A stretch of 64,000 bases of DNA from assembly GCA_009694805.1 (NCBI GenBank), contig SICM01000003.1, positions 1 to 64,000 on the forward strand, read 5' to 3'. Numbering within the stretch: position 1 is the first letter of the stretch; each line of letters begins with the position of its first letter. Both the position numbers and the translations under genes were made by a program. The DNA is from Candidatus Latescibacterota bacterium (GTDB taxonomy: Bacteria; Latescibacterota; UBA2968; SICM01). Positions 27,758 to 36,579 of this stretch are shown here, in pieces. Below the pieces are notes generated by a model. The model did not search any database, was not told the origin of the DNA, and worked only from the letters and a program-made list of their open reading frames with translations.

Positions 27758-30529
27758 GTGAACCGGGGAAAGTGGACCCTGTGGTTATTCCGCGTGGCGG
27801 CCGTGGTGCTCCTCCCTTTGCTGTCCTTCGGTGCGCTGGAGTTGGGGTTGAGGATTTTCGGATATGGGAATCCTGCTGACTTTTTCGTCAAGATCAAAGG
27901 GCGTGACGCCTATACGATCAACCCGCAATTCGGCTGGCGCTTTTTCCCTCCGGAGATCGCCAGAAGGCCCGAGCCCTGCAGCCTGCCGGCCCGGAAGGAC
28001 GCCCATACGTTTCGCATCTTTGTGCTGGGGGAATCCGCTGCCATGGGGATCCCTGAGCCGGCGTTCGGCTTCGGGCGAATCCTGGAGGTGATGCTTCGAA
28101 ACCGGTATCCCGGCATCCGGTTTGAGGTGGTCAACGCGGCCATGACGGCCATCAACTCCCACGTCATCCTTCCGATTGCCCGGGACTGCGCGGGGCGAGA
28201 CGGCGACCTGTTCATCCTGTATGCGGGCAACAACGAGGTGGTGGGGCCCTATGGCGCGGGGACCGTCTTCCAGGCTTATTCGCCCAGCCTGTCGCTGATC
28301 AGGGCCGGGGTCTGGGCGAAATCGACCCGGATCGGGCAATGGGTTGAAAATCTGATGCGATGGTCCGTCAGACGGGATCAGGGTTTTACGGAGTGGCAGG
28401 GGATGGGGATGTTTCTCCACCACCAGGTTCCGGCCGATGACCCGCGCCTGGAGAAGATCTACCAGCACTTTCAAAAGAATCTGACCGATATCTGCGAGGT
28501 CGCCAGGGGCAGGGGGGGACAGGTCATCGTCTGCACGGTGGCGACGAACCTGAAGGACAGCGCGCCGTTTGCCTCGGCGCATCGGCCTGCCCTGACCCCA
28601 TCCGACATGGCGGAATGGGAAAGGCTCTACAGGAGCGGGATTGCGCTGGCCGAATCGGGCCAGCACGCCCGTGCGATTGAGGCATTCCTCAAGGCAGTTC
28701 CCTTTGATGACCGGTTCGCGGATCTCCCCTTTCGCCTGGCCCGGAGCTATCTGGCGATGGGCCTGTTCGAGGAGGCCCGCGCACATTTCATCCAGGCCCG
28801 CGACCTGGACGCCCTCCGGTTCCGGGCGGACACCCGGATCAACGAGATCATCCGTCAGGTGGCAGGCCAAAGGGAGGTCCAGGGGATTTTTCTGATCGAC
28901 GCAGCGCGCGCGTTTGATCTGAATGGGGAGACGCCCATCCCGGGCCAGGAGCTGTTCTACGAGCACGTGCATCTGAACTTCGACGGGAACACCCTGCTCG
29001 CCAGGACGATTTTTGAGCGGGTGAGCCAAATCCTTCAGGCGAAGTTCGGGGACCGGGTTCAGGCTCCGGCCACTCCGCCGTCTAAGGACCTTTGCCAGGA
29101 GCTGTTGGCGCTGACGGACTGGAACCAGTACCGGATGCAGGCCCAGATGGCGGAGATGATGGAACACCCCCCGTTCACCCATCAGCTCGACACCGAACGG
29201 GACCGCCTTCAAAGGTATGGGGCGCTGAAGGCGTTTCGTTTGAAACGTGTCTTTCCGGCCGCTCTCCAGAAGGCCCAGGCCCAGCAGGTCTACCTCAAGG
29301 CCGTGGAACGGGACCCGGAGGACCTGAGTTTCCGGCAGGGGTTCATCCATCTTTTGCAGGAACGCCGGGACTATGCCGCTGCCGCCGCGCAATGTCGCAC
29401 GTTGCTGGAGAGGATACCGGATAATCCGTGGTTCCACGGAGGGCTGGGAGATATTCTAAGCCTTCAGGGGAAGGCCGACGAGGCGGTGGCGCAGTACCGG
29501 GAGATGCAGCGCCTCTTACCGGGGCTGGCTGCGCCCCACCTCCAGGTCGGGATGACGCTGGCCAAACAGGGTAAGTTCTCCGAGGCAGTTGCCGAGTTGA
29601 ACCGGGCGCTGGAGATCGACCCTGGATCGGAGACCGTGCGGACCCCTCTTACCGAACTCCTCGAAACCCAGGGCAGGCCGGAGGAGGCCAGAGCGGTCCT
29701 CACGTCCGGGCTTGAGAGGGCTCGCCAGCATCAGGACAGGCGCTCTGAAGGCATCTTTCTGGGCAGGCTGGGAAGGGTCTACCACAGGCAGGAAAAACCG
29801 GATGAGGCCCTGAAGTATTACCGGCGCGCGCTGGAGGCCGACCGGGAAGCTCAAAATTACCCCGGGGAGGCGGGTGTCCTCAACGATGCCGGGGATGCTT
29901 ACCTGGCCATGGGGGATTTTTCGGAGGCGCTGAAGTCTTACGAGGCCGGGCTTAAAATCTATGGAGAGATGGACGATCTCTCCGGGCAGGCCAGCGCCTT
30001 TTCGGGAATCGGGAGTGTCTTGCTCAGACGCGGGGGCGGGGGGGGAGACCTGGAAGGGGCGTTGAGGGCTTTCAAGGAGGCCCTTGAGAATCAGCGCGAG
30101 ATGGACGACCTTCCGGGGCAGGCCAGCAGTCTGGGCAACATCGGAGACGTGTACTTCCAGAAAGAGGATTGGGAGCAGGCGCTGGCCTCTTACGGAGAAG
30201 GCCTCCAGATACGGAGAGGGCTGGGGGACCTCGCCGGTCAGGCCTTCACATTGAGTTTCATGGGCAACGTCTACATCCGGAAAAAGGGGCTGGATGAGGC
30301 CCTGAACGCCCACGCGCAGGCGCTTGAGATTTACAAGAAGATCGGGGATCTTCCGGGCCAGGCCAATGCCCTCTCCAACATCGGTCTGTGTTATGCCAAA
30401 CAGGGGAGGGTGCGTGAGGCGTTCGATCTGCTGAATCAGGCTCGATCCATTTATCTCAAGATGGGGGACAGGGGGGCTGAGTTGCAGGGGGTGGAGGAGA
30501 TGATGGGGAGGCTGCAGGGGGGACAGTGA
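27758..30529 (+). CDS. SGNH/GDSL-type hydrolase fused to TPR repeats
   Basis: 923 residues from GTG 27758. One N-terminal membrane anchor (VAAVVLLPLLSFGALELGLR) precedes an SGNH domain. Block I is FRIFVLGESAAMG (Ser93), the conserved Asn is in LYAGNNEVVG, and block V is EHVHLNFDGN with the catalytic His. TPR-like helices interrupt the domain at ~285-350. After residue ~520 there are many TPRs, the last ones of the ~40-residue type with GDLPGQANALSNIG. The substrate is unknown. Related anchored SGNH proteins modify extracellular sugars or polymers. The active site seems to face the periplasm. Structured element D follows. Confidence 0.7.
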   Translation: MNRGKWTLWLFRVAAVVLLPLLSFGALELGLRIFGYGNPADFFVKIKGRDAYTINPQFGWRFFPPEIARRPEPCSLPARKDAHTFRIFVLGESAAMGIPEPAFGFGRILEVMLRNRYPGIRFEVVNAAMTAINSHVILPIARDCAGRDGDLFILYAGNNEVVGPYGAGTVFQAYSPSLSLIRAGVWAKSTRIGQWVENLMRWSVRRDQGFTEWQGMGMFLHHQVPADDPRLEKIYQHFQKNLTDICEVARGRGGQVIVCTVATNLKDSAPFASAHRPALTPSDMAEWERLYRSGIALAESGQHARAIEAFLKAVPFDDRFADLPFRLARSYLAMGLFEEARAHFIQARDLDALRFRADTRINEIIRQVAGQREVQGIFLIDAARAFDLNGETPIPGQELFYEHVHLNFDGNTLLARTIFERVSQILQAKFGDRVQAPATPPSKDLCQELLALTDWNQYRMQAQMAEMMEHPPFTHQLDTERDRLQRYGALKAFRLKRVFPAALQKAQAQQVYLKAVERDPEDLSFRQGFIHLLQERRDYAAAAAQCRTLLERIPDNPWFHGGLGDILSLQGKADEAVAQYREMQRLLPGLAAPHLQVGMTLAKQGKFSEAVAELNRALEIDPGSETVRTPLTELLETQGRPEEARAVLTSGLERARQHQDRRSEGIFLGRLGRVYHRQEKPDEALKYYRRALEADREAQNYPGEAGVLNDAGDAYLAMGDFSEALKSYEAGLKIYGEMDDLSGQASAFSGIGSVLLRRGGGGGDLEGALRAFKEALENQREMDDLPGQASSLGNIGDVYFQKEDWEQALASYGEGLQIRRGLGDLAGQAFTLSFMGNVYIRKKGLDEALNAHAQALEIYKKIGDLPGQANALSNIGLCYAKQGRVREAFDLLNQARSIYLKMGDRGAELQGVEEMMGRLQGGQ

Positions 30530-30576
30530 GATGAAGAAAGAATCGCGCTCGCTCAGAGGTCTTTCTTGCCGGCGTT

Positions 30577-30751
30577 CCCACTTTTCTTGCTCGTGCAAGA
30601 AAAGTGGGCAAAAGAAGCACGCCCGCTCAGACGCCGCGGGGGGCTTTGGCGCGCCGCAACCTTGACGTTCAGTTGTCGCACCGAAATGGGTGCCCCCGGA
30701 AAGTGGGTTGCTTCTGCTGGACTCCGGTAGTGGGGGGTTCTGGCGGCGCGC
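30577..30751 (+). repeat. Structured interspersed element, copy D
   Basis: This fills most of the ~300-nt gap after the SGNH gene. The hairpin at 30577-30608 is CCCACTTTTCTTG / CTCGTG / CAAGAAAAGTGGG; the third pair is C-G where other copies have A-T. The tail GCACG can pair with the loop. The internal hairpin is GCACC/GGTGC (30678-30693). The long-range stem is GCGCGCCGC (30649-30657) with GCGGCGCGC (30743-30751). A partial echo of the tail (CGCGCTCGCTCAG) lies just upstream at ~30544-30556. Confidence 0.85.
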
Positions 30752-30826
30752 CGCGAGTCTTTTTGACTGGGCTGTTCCCTTTATCGCCGTTTCTCTGCTT
30801 CTCCCTGTTCTTGAGAGGGTCCCCAT

Positions 30827-31597
30827 ATGCGAGTCGATTTTCAGACGTTTCTGCCCGGGCAGTTTGACGGGAAACCCTTCGGGCCGGAGGATCTGACGGC
30901 GCTGGCGGACGAGGCGGGGGTCGAGCGGTTCGTGGTGATGCCGGAGACTGCCGAGCGCCCGGACAATGCGGGCCTGGCCGCACGGATCAAGGGGGAGCAG
31001 AGGATGGTCGGCTGCGCGTCGGTGAACCCGACGCGGGGGGAGGAGGCCGTCCGGGAGTTCGAGGCGGCGGTGAAGTCGTTCGGGTTCCGGGGGCTGCGCC
31101 TGTCCCCCTTCACGCACGGCTACTCCATTGACGGGGAGGTCGCCCGCCCCGCGCTGGAGAAGGCCGGGGAACTGGGCGTCCCGGTCACGATGGAGAGCTG
31201 CTCGGAGGGGTGCTGGCCGTCGCAGGTCGCCCGGGTGGCGGAACAGTTTCCGGGGGTGACGATCATCGCGGACGTGGGCTTTCGCCCGCTGGCCCCTCCC
31301 GTGAGTCTGGGGCTGGCAGCGCCGCGAGAGGGGCGGATCGCGGACGTGGCGCTGGAGCGTCCCAATGTCTATCTGGGACTGACCGCGCTGGGGGCGGCGG
31401 AGACCTACCTGATCAAGCGCCTCCTGGGGGCTGTGGGGACGGATAAGTTCATCTTCGGGTCGAATGCCCCGTCGGGTATCCCCCTGTTCGCCATCGGCGG
31501 GTTCCAGCGGGCAGGGCTGGGGGAACAGGCGGAGGCGATGATCTTCGGCGAGACGCTCCGAAGGATATACAGGCTGGAGAGGGGGGACCGGTCATGA
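30827..31597 (+). CDS. Amidohydrolase-fold (TIM-barrel) protein lacking metal ligands, paralogue 1
   Basis: 256 residues with the amidohydrolase-2 layout: FVVMPETAERPDN, GFRGLRLSPFTHGY, VTMESCSEGC, IIADVGFRPLA, LGAVGTDKFIFGSNAP and a C-terminal FGETLRRIYRL. The usual metal ligands are missing. The N-terminal HxH position reads MRVDFQTFLPG, the mid-barrel His positions are changed, and the final Asp of FGSD is Asn. It overlaps the next gene by ATGA and is ~25-30% similar to it by eye. It may be non-catalytic or use another mechanism. It starts 75 nt after structured element D. Confidence 0.65.
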   Translation: MRVDFQTFLPGQFDGKPFGPEDLTALADEAGVERFVVMPETAERPDNAGLAARIKGEQRMVGCASVNPTRGEEAVREFEAAVKSFGFRGLRLSPFTHGYSIDGEVARPALEKAGELGVPVTMESCSEGCWPSQVARVAEQFPGVTIIADVGFRPLAPPVSLGLAAPREGRIADVALERPNVYLGLTALGAAETYLIKRLLGAVGTDKFIFGSNAPSGIPLFAIGGFQRAGLGEQAEAMIFGETLRRIYRLERGDRS

Positions 31598-32331
31598 TCT
31601 ACTGCTGCGAATCTTACCTGCCCAACTCCGGAAATCCATACCTGTGCGGGGACTCGTTCGAGCCGGCGGACCTGGTCCGGATGCTGGACGAGGCGGGCAT
31701 CGATGCGGCGATGACGATCCCCGCGCCCGAGGCCCCGCTGCCGGGCTGGCCGCAGACGAACAACGAGACGCTGAAAGAGGCGATGGACCTGTATCCCTCC
31801 CGGATCCTGGGCTGCTGTCACGTGGACCTCCACCGGGGCCGGGAGGCCGTGGAAGAGTTCCGGAGGACGGTGAAGGACTGGGGGTTTAAGGGACTGAAGC
31901 TTTCAGTGACCCCCTTCGACACGGCGGACGCGCTGGCGCGGGCAGCGGCGGACCTGGGGGTGCCGGTGACGATCCATACCAACGGTTCGACGGACCTGTA
32001 CCCGAAGATTGCCGAACTGGCGAAGAAGTACCCCGCGCTCCAGGTCGTGATGGAGCACATGGGATATCGCTACCACGTGGACCGGGCCGTCGAGATCGTC
32101 AGGCAGCATCCGAACCTCTATATGGGCACGACCGTGGTGGCCGCCACGGAGCCCGTGGTCGTCCGGAAGGTCATCCAGGCCGTGGGCGTGGAACGGGTGC
32201 TGTTCGGGGCGAATACGCCCTGGGCGATCCCCTATTACGGCGTGGCGGGCATCCGGAGGCTGGGCCTGGGCAAGGCGGATGAAGCGTTGATTCTGAGCGG
32301 GAATTTCAGAAGGATATACCGGATGGGGTGA
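31594..32331 (+). CDS. Amidohydrolase-fold (TIM-barrel) protein with partial metal site, paralogue 2
   Basis: 245 residues. It shares layout with the preceding gene: the N-terminus MIYCCESYLPN in place of HxH, then GFKGLKLSVTPFD, VTIHTNGST, VVMEHMGYRYHV, VERVLFGANTPWAI and FRRIYRMG. Two mid-barrel His positions (VTIH and EHMG) are kept, unlike paralogue 1, but the N-terminal pair and the final Asp are lost. The ATGA overlap with paralogue 1 means strict translational coupling, and the two probably form a heterodimer. The reaction is unknown. Confidence 0.65.
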   Translation: MIYCCESYLPNSGNPYLCGDSFEPADLVRMLDEAGIDAAMTIPAPEAPLPGWPQTNNETLKEAMDLYPSRILGCCHVDLHRGREAVEEFRRTVKDWGFKGLKLSVTPFDTADALARAAADLGVPVTIHTNGSTDLYPKIAELAKKYPALQVVMEHMGYRYHVDRAVEIVRQHPNLYMGTTVVAATEPVVVRKVIQAVGVERVLFGANTPWAIPYYGVAGIRRLGLGKADEALILSGNFRRIYRMG

Positions 32332-32341
32332 GGTCTGTTCG

Positions 32342-33703
32342 TCATGCTTTCCAGACTTCTTCGACCAGGGACCGCGCGGCATCCAGGAGGAGGTCGAAGG
32401 CCTGAGGACCGACGTTGGACCAGGTGCCGAGGCTGACCTCGTAGCCGCCCTGGGCCCAGGCTGACACCGGGGCCAGGTAGCCGATGTAGTCGTTGGCATA
32501 GCCGAGGCAGAGGGCCATGGGCGCGCAGGTCTCCCGTTTGAGGACCACGCCCATCTGCGCGAACGGCTCACCGGGGATGCCGACGAGGGCCGCATCGCCC
32601 ACGCGCAGGACCTGGACCTCGGCGGGGGCCGGGGCGTCTCCCCGGCGCACCCGCACCAGACGCTCCGTCAGGCCCAGCAGGGCGCGCTCCGCTCTCTTTC
32701 GCTCTTCATCGGTTCCGGCCTGGCGAACGACCTCTTCGCCCTGCCGGTGAGCTTCCAGGACTTCGGACAGGGGAGGGAGTTCCCGCGAGGGGAGGGAGAG
32801 GGTCCGGGAGGCCGCTCTGACGTGGGGCGAGGCCACCGGGTAGTCCGGGGCGGACACGGCGGCGATCTGCTTGAGGACCTCCCCGGCCAGCAGGAGCCCG
32901 TAGCGCCGCACGTCGGCGAAGTCCGTGGTCCCGCGAACGGGGTTGATGTCCCCGGCAGCGCCCTGAAGAAAGAGGCAGTGGTCGCATCCGATGCCGGAAC
33001 CTTCGATGAAGGTGGTCATCGCGCCGGGGAAGTCGGCGGAGATGAGGGGCTGCACCTGCACGGTGACCGGATGGCAGGCGAAGTGGACCAGGGCGATGTT
33101 CGACGCACCCTCCCGCTCGAACAGGAGGAGGGTGGCCTCCGGGTCGTGCGTCCCCCAGTCGGCGATCTGATCGTCCGGCGGGCGACGGGTCCAGGGGTAG
33201 AGCCTGCCGTCCCTGCCGAGGATGCGGCGGGACCGGGCGAGGCCTTCGGCGCGCCCGATGGCCTGTTTGAGGCGGGCCGGGGCGCGGTCCCGGTCGGCCA
33301 GGGCCACGGCGGAGGCGAGCTGGTCCCGGAGGGTATCGATCCAGGCCGCGGCCCCGGGATGGTCGAGCATCCGGCGGAGGCCGGTTGTCTCCGGCGTGGA
33401 GTGTGCGTGCGTGGCGCTGAGCAGGACGTGATCGGGCGGGATGCCGCAGGCCGCGCGGACGCGTTCCCGGACCTCTGCGGTGAAGTCCCGCCCCTCTCCG
33501 GCCAGGGATTTTGAGAGTCCGATGATGTCGGCGGAGAGGAGGGCCACGCGGCGCTCTCCGTCGCCGACGACCACGGCCCTCGCGTGGAGGGGGTCGTGTA
33601 CGCCTTCGAAGAAGGCGTGGCGGGGCACGAAGCCCAGATAAGGGATGGTCAGGGGCGGGGTGATGTCGATGCGGGACGCGCCGGCGGTGAATCCTTCGTT
33701 CAT
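32342..33703 (-). CDS. Neutral/alkaline ceramidase-like protein
   Basis: 453 residues from ATG 33703, with AGAGG 6 nt upstream on this strand; a TTG lies two codons earlier. Family features are GASRIDITPP, HDPLHARAVVV, LLSADIIGLS, LLSATHAHSTPETTG (zinc-binding His pair), HFACHPVTV and FLQGAAGDINPV. Members include ceramidases and many cytoplasmic proteins of unknown amidase activity. There is no signal peptide. It is convergent with the amidohydrolase pair and divergent from purM. Confidence 0.75.
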   Translation of the reverse strand: MNEGFTAGASRIDITPPLTIPYLGFVPRHAFFEGVHDPLHARAVVVGDGERRVALLSADIIGLSKSLAGEGRDFTAEVRERVRAACGIPPDHVLLSATHAHSTPETTGLRRMLDHPGAAAWIDTLRDQLASAVALADRDRAPARLKQAIGRAEGLARSRRILGRDGRLYPWTRRPPDDQIADWGTHDPEATLLLFEREGASNIALVHFACHPVTVQVQPLISADFPGAMTTFIEGSGIGCDHCLFLQGAAGDINPVRGTTDFADVRRYGLLLAGEVLKQIAAVSAPDYPVASPHVRAASRTLSLPSRELPPLSEVLEAHRQGEEVVRQAGTDEERKRAERALLGLTERLVRVRRGDAPAPAEVQVLRVGDAALVGIPGEPFAQMGVVLKRETCAPMALCLGYANDYIGYLAPVSAWAQGGYEVSLGTWSNVGPQAFDLLLDAARSLVEEVWKA

Positions 33704-33807
33704 GCTCAACCTCTGTGTTTGGCGGCGAGGCTATCCGCGACCTTGCGGATGGAGGGGTGGAAGGGGGACTGTAAATATATGTCCCGTGCGCTATCCGTGC
33801 AAGCGCA

Positions 33808-33836
33808 TTGACAGAACTGGAACGAGGTATTATCAT
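33808..33836 (+). promoter_or_regulatory. Sigma-70-like promoter of purM
   Basis: TTGACA (33808-33813), 17 nt, TATCAT (33831-33836). The start codon lies 48 nt after the -10 box. The preceding gene is divergent, so a promoter is needed here. Confidence 0.7.
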
Positions 33837-33883
33837 GAGGGCGGCCGGTCGGGCGTCCGTACCCTCATCGTGAGGCATATTCC

Positions 33884-34918
33884 GTGACTCAGAAGAGCGC
33901 ATACGCAGCGGCGGGCGTGGATATCGAGGCCGCCGACGCCACCAAACGCCGCATGAAGGCCCTCGTGCGGTCCACGTTCGGGCCGGAGGTGCTGGCGGAC
34001 ATCGGGGGGTTCGGGGGGCTGTTCGCCCCGGACTGGGGGGCCTACCAGGCGCCGGTGCTGGTCGCCAGCGCGGATGGGGTGGGCACGAAGCTCAAGGTCG
34101 CGTTCATGACGGGCATCCATCACACGGTGGGCGCGGACCTGGTGTGTCACTGCGCGAACGATATCCTGGTGCAGGGGGCGAGGCCGCTGTTCTTCCTGGA
34201 CTACATTGGCATGGGGAACCACGACCCGGATGTGGCCCTGGCCGTGGTGTCCGGCGTGGCCGAGGGGTGCCGGCGCGTGGGGTGTGCGCTGATCGGGGGC
34301 GAGACGGCCACCATGCCGGACTTCTACGGCCCCGGCGAGTACGACCTGGCCGGGACCATTGTGGGGGTCGTGGAGCGCGCGCGGATCGTGGACGGGTCCG
34401 CGATCCGGCCCGGGGACGCGCTGATCGGGCTGGGCTCGGATGGCCTGCACACGAACGGGTACTCCCTGGCCCGGCGGCTGCTGTTTGAGGCGGCGGGCAT
34501 GACGCCGGAGACGCGGGTGGAGGCCTGGGGCGCGAAGGTGGGCGAGGAGCTGCTGAAGCCGCACCGACCCTACGTCGAGCCGGTGTTCCGGCTCCTCGGT
34601 CAGGTCCCGGTACACGGCATGGCGCACATCACCGGGGGCGGGCTGGTGGACAACCTCCCGCGCATCCTCCCCTCCGGCAGTGCGGCCCGCATCGAGAAGG
34701 GGACCTGGCCCGTGCTCCCAGTGTTCACGACCCTGAAGGCCGCAGGAGACGTGAGCGAGTCGGAGATGTACCGGGTGTTCAACATGGGGATCGGGTTCGT
34801 GGTGGCCGTGCCGCCGGACCGGGCAGAGGAGACGCTGGCGCTTCTGAAGGCGCAGGGGGAGCGGGCCTACCGGATCGGAGCGGTGGTGGACGGGGATCAG
34901 GGCGTGGAGATCGTGTGA
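33884..34918 (+). CDS. purM: Phosphoribosylformylglycinamidine cyclo-ligase (AIR synthetase)
   Basis: 344 residues from GTG 33884. It makes AIR from FGAM with ATP in purine synthesis. The N-terminus YAAAGVDIEAADATKRRMK, ASADGVGTKLKVAFMTGIH, DLVCHCANDILVQGARPLFF, GGETATMPDFY and AHITGGGLVDNLPRI are all PurM hallmarks. The length is normal. It stands alone under its own promoter, and no other pur gene is in the window. Confidence 0.92.
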   Translation: MTQKSAYAAAGVDIEAADATKRRMKALVRSTFGPEVLADIGGFGGLFAPDWGAYQAPVLVASADGVGTKLKVAFMTGIHHTVGADLVCHCANDILVQGARPLFFLDYIGMGNHDPDVALAVVSGVAEGCRRVGCALIGGETATMPDFYGPGEYDLAGTIVGVVERARIVDGSAIRPGDALIGLGSDGLHTNGYSLARRLLFEAAGMTPETRVEAWGAKVGEELLKPHRPYVEPVFRLLGQVPVHGMAHITGGGLVDNLPRILPSGSAARIEKGTWPVLPVFTTLKAAGDVSESEMYRVFNMGIGFVVAVPPDRAEETLALLKAQGERAYRIGAVVDGDQGVEIV

Positions 34919-34926
34919 GGGGGGAT

Positions 34927-34948
34927 GCGCGGGGATTCATCCCCGCGC
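34927..34948. repeat. GATTCATC palindrome (perfect), after purM
   Basis: GCGCGGGGAT and ATCCCCGCGC flank TC as a perfect 22-nt palindrome 8 nt after the purM stop. It may act as a transcription end, but no T-tract follows. Confidence 0.7.
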
Positions 34949-34983
34949 AAGGGGGGTGTGGAGGGGGATATGTTTTTTCGTAG

Positions 34984-35003
34984 CCCGGCGATTCATCGCC
35001 GGG
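34984..35003. repeat. GATTCATC palindrome (perfect), before the oxidoreductase gene
   Basis: CCCGGCGAT TC ATCGCCGGG. It shares only the GATTCATC core with the palindrome 36 nt upstream, while the outer arms differ and remain complementary. Heptamers GAACGAT GAATGAC follow at 35017. Confidence 0.7.
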
Positions 35004-35049
35004 TGGAGATTTCGTAGAACGATGAATGACGAACGATGAATGGGGAGTT

Positions 35050-36066
35050 ATGCCCGACGTTCTCAAGCTGGCGCTCGTGGGCTGCGGCGCGATTGCGCGG
35101 TTTCATCTGGACGGCATTCAGGCGTGCGGGGGGAAGATCCGGGTCACCGCGGCCGTGGACCCGGACCGCGGGAAGGCCGAACGAGTCGCCTCGGAGACCG
35201 GCGCGCAGGTCTTCTCGTCTCTGGCGGAGGCCGTGGCCGGGGGCGATTTCGACGCCGTGGATCTGATGGTCCCGCACGACCTGCACGAGGCGGTCGCTGT
35301 GAAGGCCTTCCAGGCCGGAAAACACGTGCTGCTCGAAAAGCCGATGGCCCCCACGCTGGAGGCCTGCGACCGCATCCTGGCCTCGGCGAAGGCCGCGGGC
35401 ACGGTCTTCATGGTCGCCGAGAACGCCCAGTACTGGCCGGAGGTCGTGAAGGCGAAGGAGCTGATCGACGCCGGGGCCATCGGGGAGATCCTCACGGCCC
35501 GCGCCACGTATGCCGCCGAGTTCGACGCCTACTGGTTCAAGGAGAAGAATGCCTGGCGATATGAGAAGGGGCGCACGGGCGGAGGGATCACCATCGACGG
35601 GGGCTCCCACTGGATCCGTCCCCTGCGGATGTGGATGGGGGAGATTGAGGAGGTGGTGGGGGTCCTGGACCATCCGCTCAAGCAGATGGAGGGGGAGTCC
35701 CTGGTCCGCGCCCTCTTCCGGTTCCGATCGGGAAAGATCGCCACGTTCGACGCGATGATGGTCACCACGGTCCTGGGGCCGGATGCGTCGTGGCGCGTGG
35801 TCGGGACGAAGGGAGAGATCGTGATCGAGGGGGGGTTCGGGGGCGGGATCAAGCTGTTTGACGTCGCGAACCGGGGAGGAAAGCTGATGGCCGAGCCGCA
35901 GGGCTATGGGAAGTCCTTCGGGCCGGAGCTGGACGACTTTGCGGAGGCCGTGTTACGCGGAAAACCCCTGGAGGCCGGGCCGGACTACGCGCTGGGCGAG
36001 TTGCGCACGGCCCTGGCCATCTACCGGTCTGCCGAGAGCAGGCAATGGGAGAAGGTGTGGGGGTGA
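35050..36066 (+). CDS. Gfo/Idh/MocA-family oxidoreductase
   Basis: 338 residues from ATG 35050 (TGGGGA upstream). The Rossmann motif is LALVGCGAIARFHLDGI, followed by VTAAVDPDRGKAERVA, VDLMVPHDLHEAVAVKAF and GKHVLLEKPMAPTLEACD, which carries the EKP motif. The catalytic-site stretch GGGITIDGGSHWIRPLRMW has the D-x-x-x-H pattern. Such enzymes oxidise or reduce sugars and inositols with NAD(P). The substrate is not predictable. The upstream spacer consists of palindromes and heptamers only. Confidence 0.85.
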   Translation: MPDVLKLALVGCGAIARFHLDGIQACGGKIRVTAAVDPDRGKAERVASETGAQVFSSLAEAVAGGDFDAVDLMVPHDLHEAVAVKAFQAGKHVLLEKPMAPTLEACDRILASAKAAGTVFMVAENAQYWPEVVKAKELIDAGAIGEILTARATYAAEFDAYWFKEKNAWRYEKGRTGGGITIDGGSHWIRPLRMWMGEIEEVVGVLDHPLKQMEGESLVRALFRFRSGKIATFDAMMVTTVLGPDASWRVVGTKGEIVIEGGFGGGIKLFDVANRGGKLMAEPQGYGKSFGPELDDFAEAVLRGKPLEAGPDYALGELRTALAIYRSAESRQWEKVWG

Positions 36067-36083
36067 GGCACGCTCGTTTTTAG

Positions 36084-36112
36084 TTGTTCGCAAAGGCTTT
36101 ATCCTCTATATT
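36084..36112 (+). promoter_or_regulatory. Sigma-70-like promoter of the cold-shock gene
   Basis: TTGTTC (36084-36089), 17 nt, TATATT (36107-36112). Transcription from here would give a 5' untranslated region of ~120 nt before ATG 36241. Long leaders are typical of cold-shock genes. Confidence 0.55.
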
Positions 36113-36240
36113 CATTGAGATAGGCTGCGAAGGACGGGTCGGTTCGGGGATCGGGACAGGCGCTCAGGGGATTTGGGTTTGCGAACGAGGAATATAGCGA
36201 TTCATGGTCGTATTGACGATGTGAGGAGACATAACGTATT

Positions 36241-36501
36241 ATGTGGAGCTGGTTTCGGAGCCTTTTCAAGCGAGAGTCCCCCACTCCGGCCTCTCCTCCC
36301 GCGCGGGGCACGGTCAAGCGCATCGTCCGGGACAGGGGATTCGGGTTCATTCGGAGCACCGACGGAAAAGAGGTTTTTTTTCATAGATCGGCTCTGGTGG
36401 GGATGGACATGGGCGCTCTGTCGGAGGGGCAGAAGGTGGAGTTCGTACTGGAGAATAGTCCCAAAGGCCCCAGGGCGTCCAGGGTGCGGGTGGTGAGGTA
36501 A
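36241..36501 (+). CDS. Cold-shock-domain protein
   Basis: 86 residues. The cold-shock fold starts at GTVKRIVRDRGFGFIRS (RNP1) and continues EVFFHRSALVG (RNP2), with GQKVEFVLENSPKGPRASRV at the end. A ~22-residue basic, Trp/Phe-rich extension (WSWFRSLFKRES) precedes the domain, unlike the ~70-residue CspA. It binds single-stranded nucleic acid and probably melts RNA structure, which may matter in a genome with many spacer hairpins. GAGGAG lies 15 nt before the ATG. Confidence 0.85.
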   Translation: MWSWFRSLFKRESPTPASPPARGTVKRIVRDRGFGFIRSTDGKEVFFHRSALVGMDMGALSEGQKVEFVLENSPKGPRASRVRVVR

Positions 36502-36517
36502 AAGCGGGGATCGGGGA

Positions 36518-36579
36518 GCGAGGGGTGGGGATTGAGAAAAAGACAAAGGCAAAACGTTCTGATTTTTCTCACCCCTCGC
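36518..36579. terminator. Hairpin between convergent genes (cold-shock and wecB)
   Basis: GCGAGGGGT (36518-36526) pairs with ACCCCTCGC (36571-36579), and GAGAAAAA (36534-36541) pairs with TTTTTCTC (36563-36570). The 3' arm is a heptamer series (CCCCTCG CCCCTCA CCCCTGA). It overlaps the last codons of wecB. Confidence 0.55.

Noticed and set aside
36214-36240. TTGACG ... TATTAT as the cold-shock gene promoter
   Set aside because: The -10 box overlaps the ATG, so the transcript would start inside the coding region. The TTGTTC/TATATT pair further upstream fits better.
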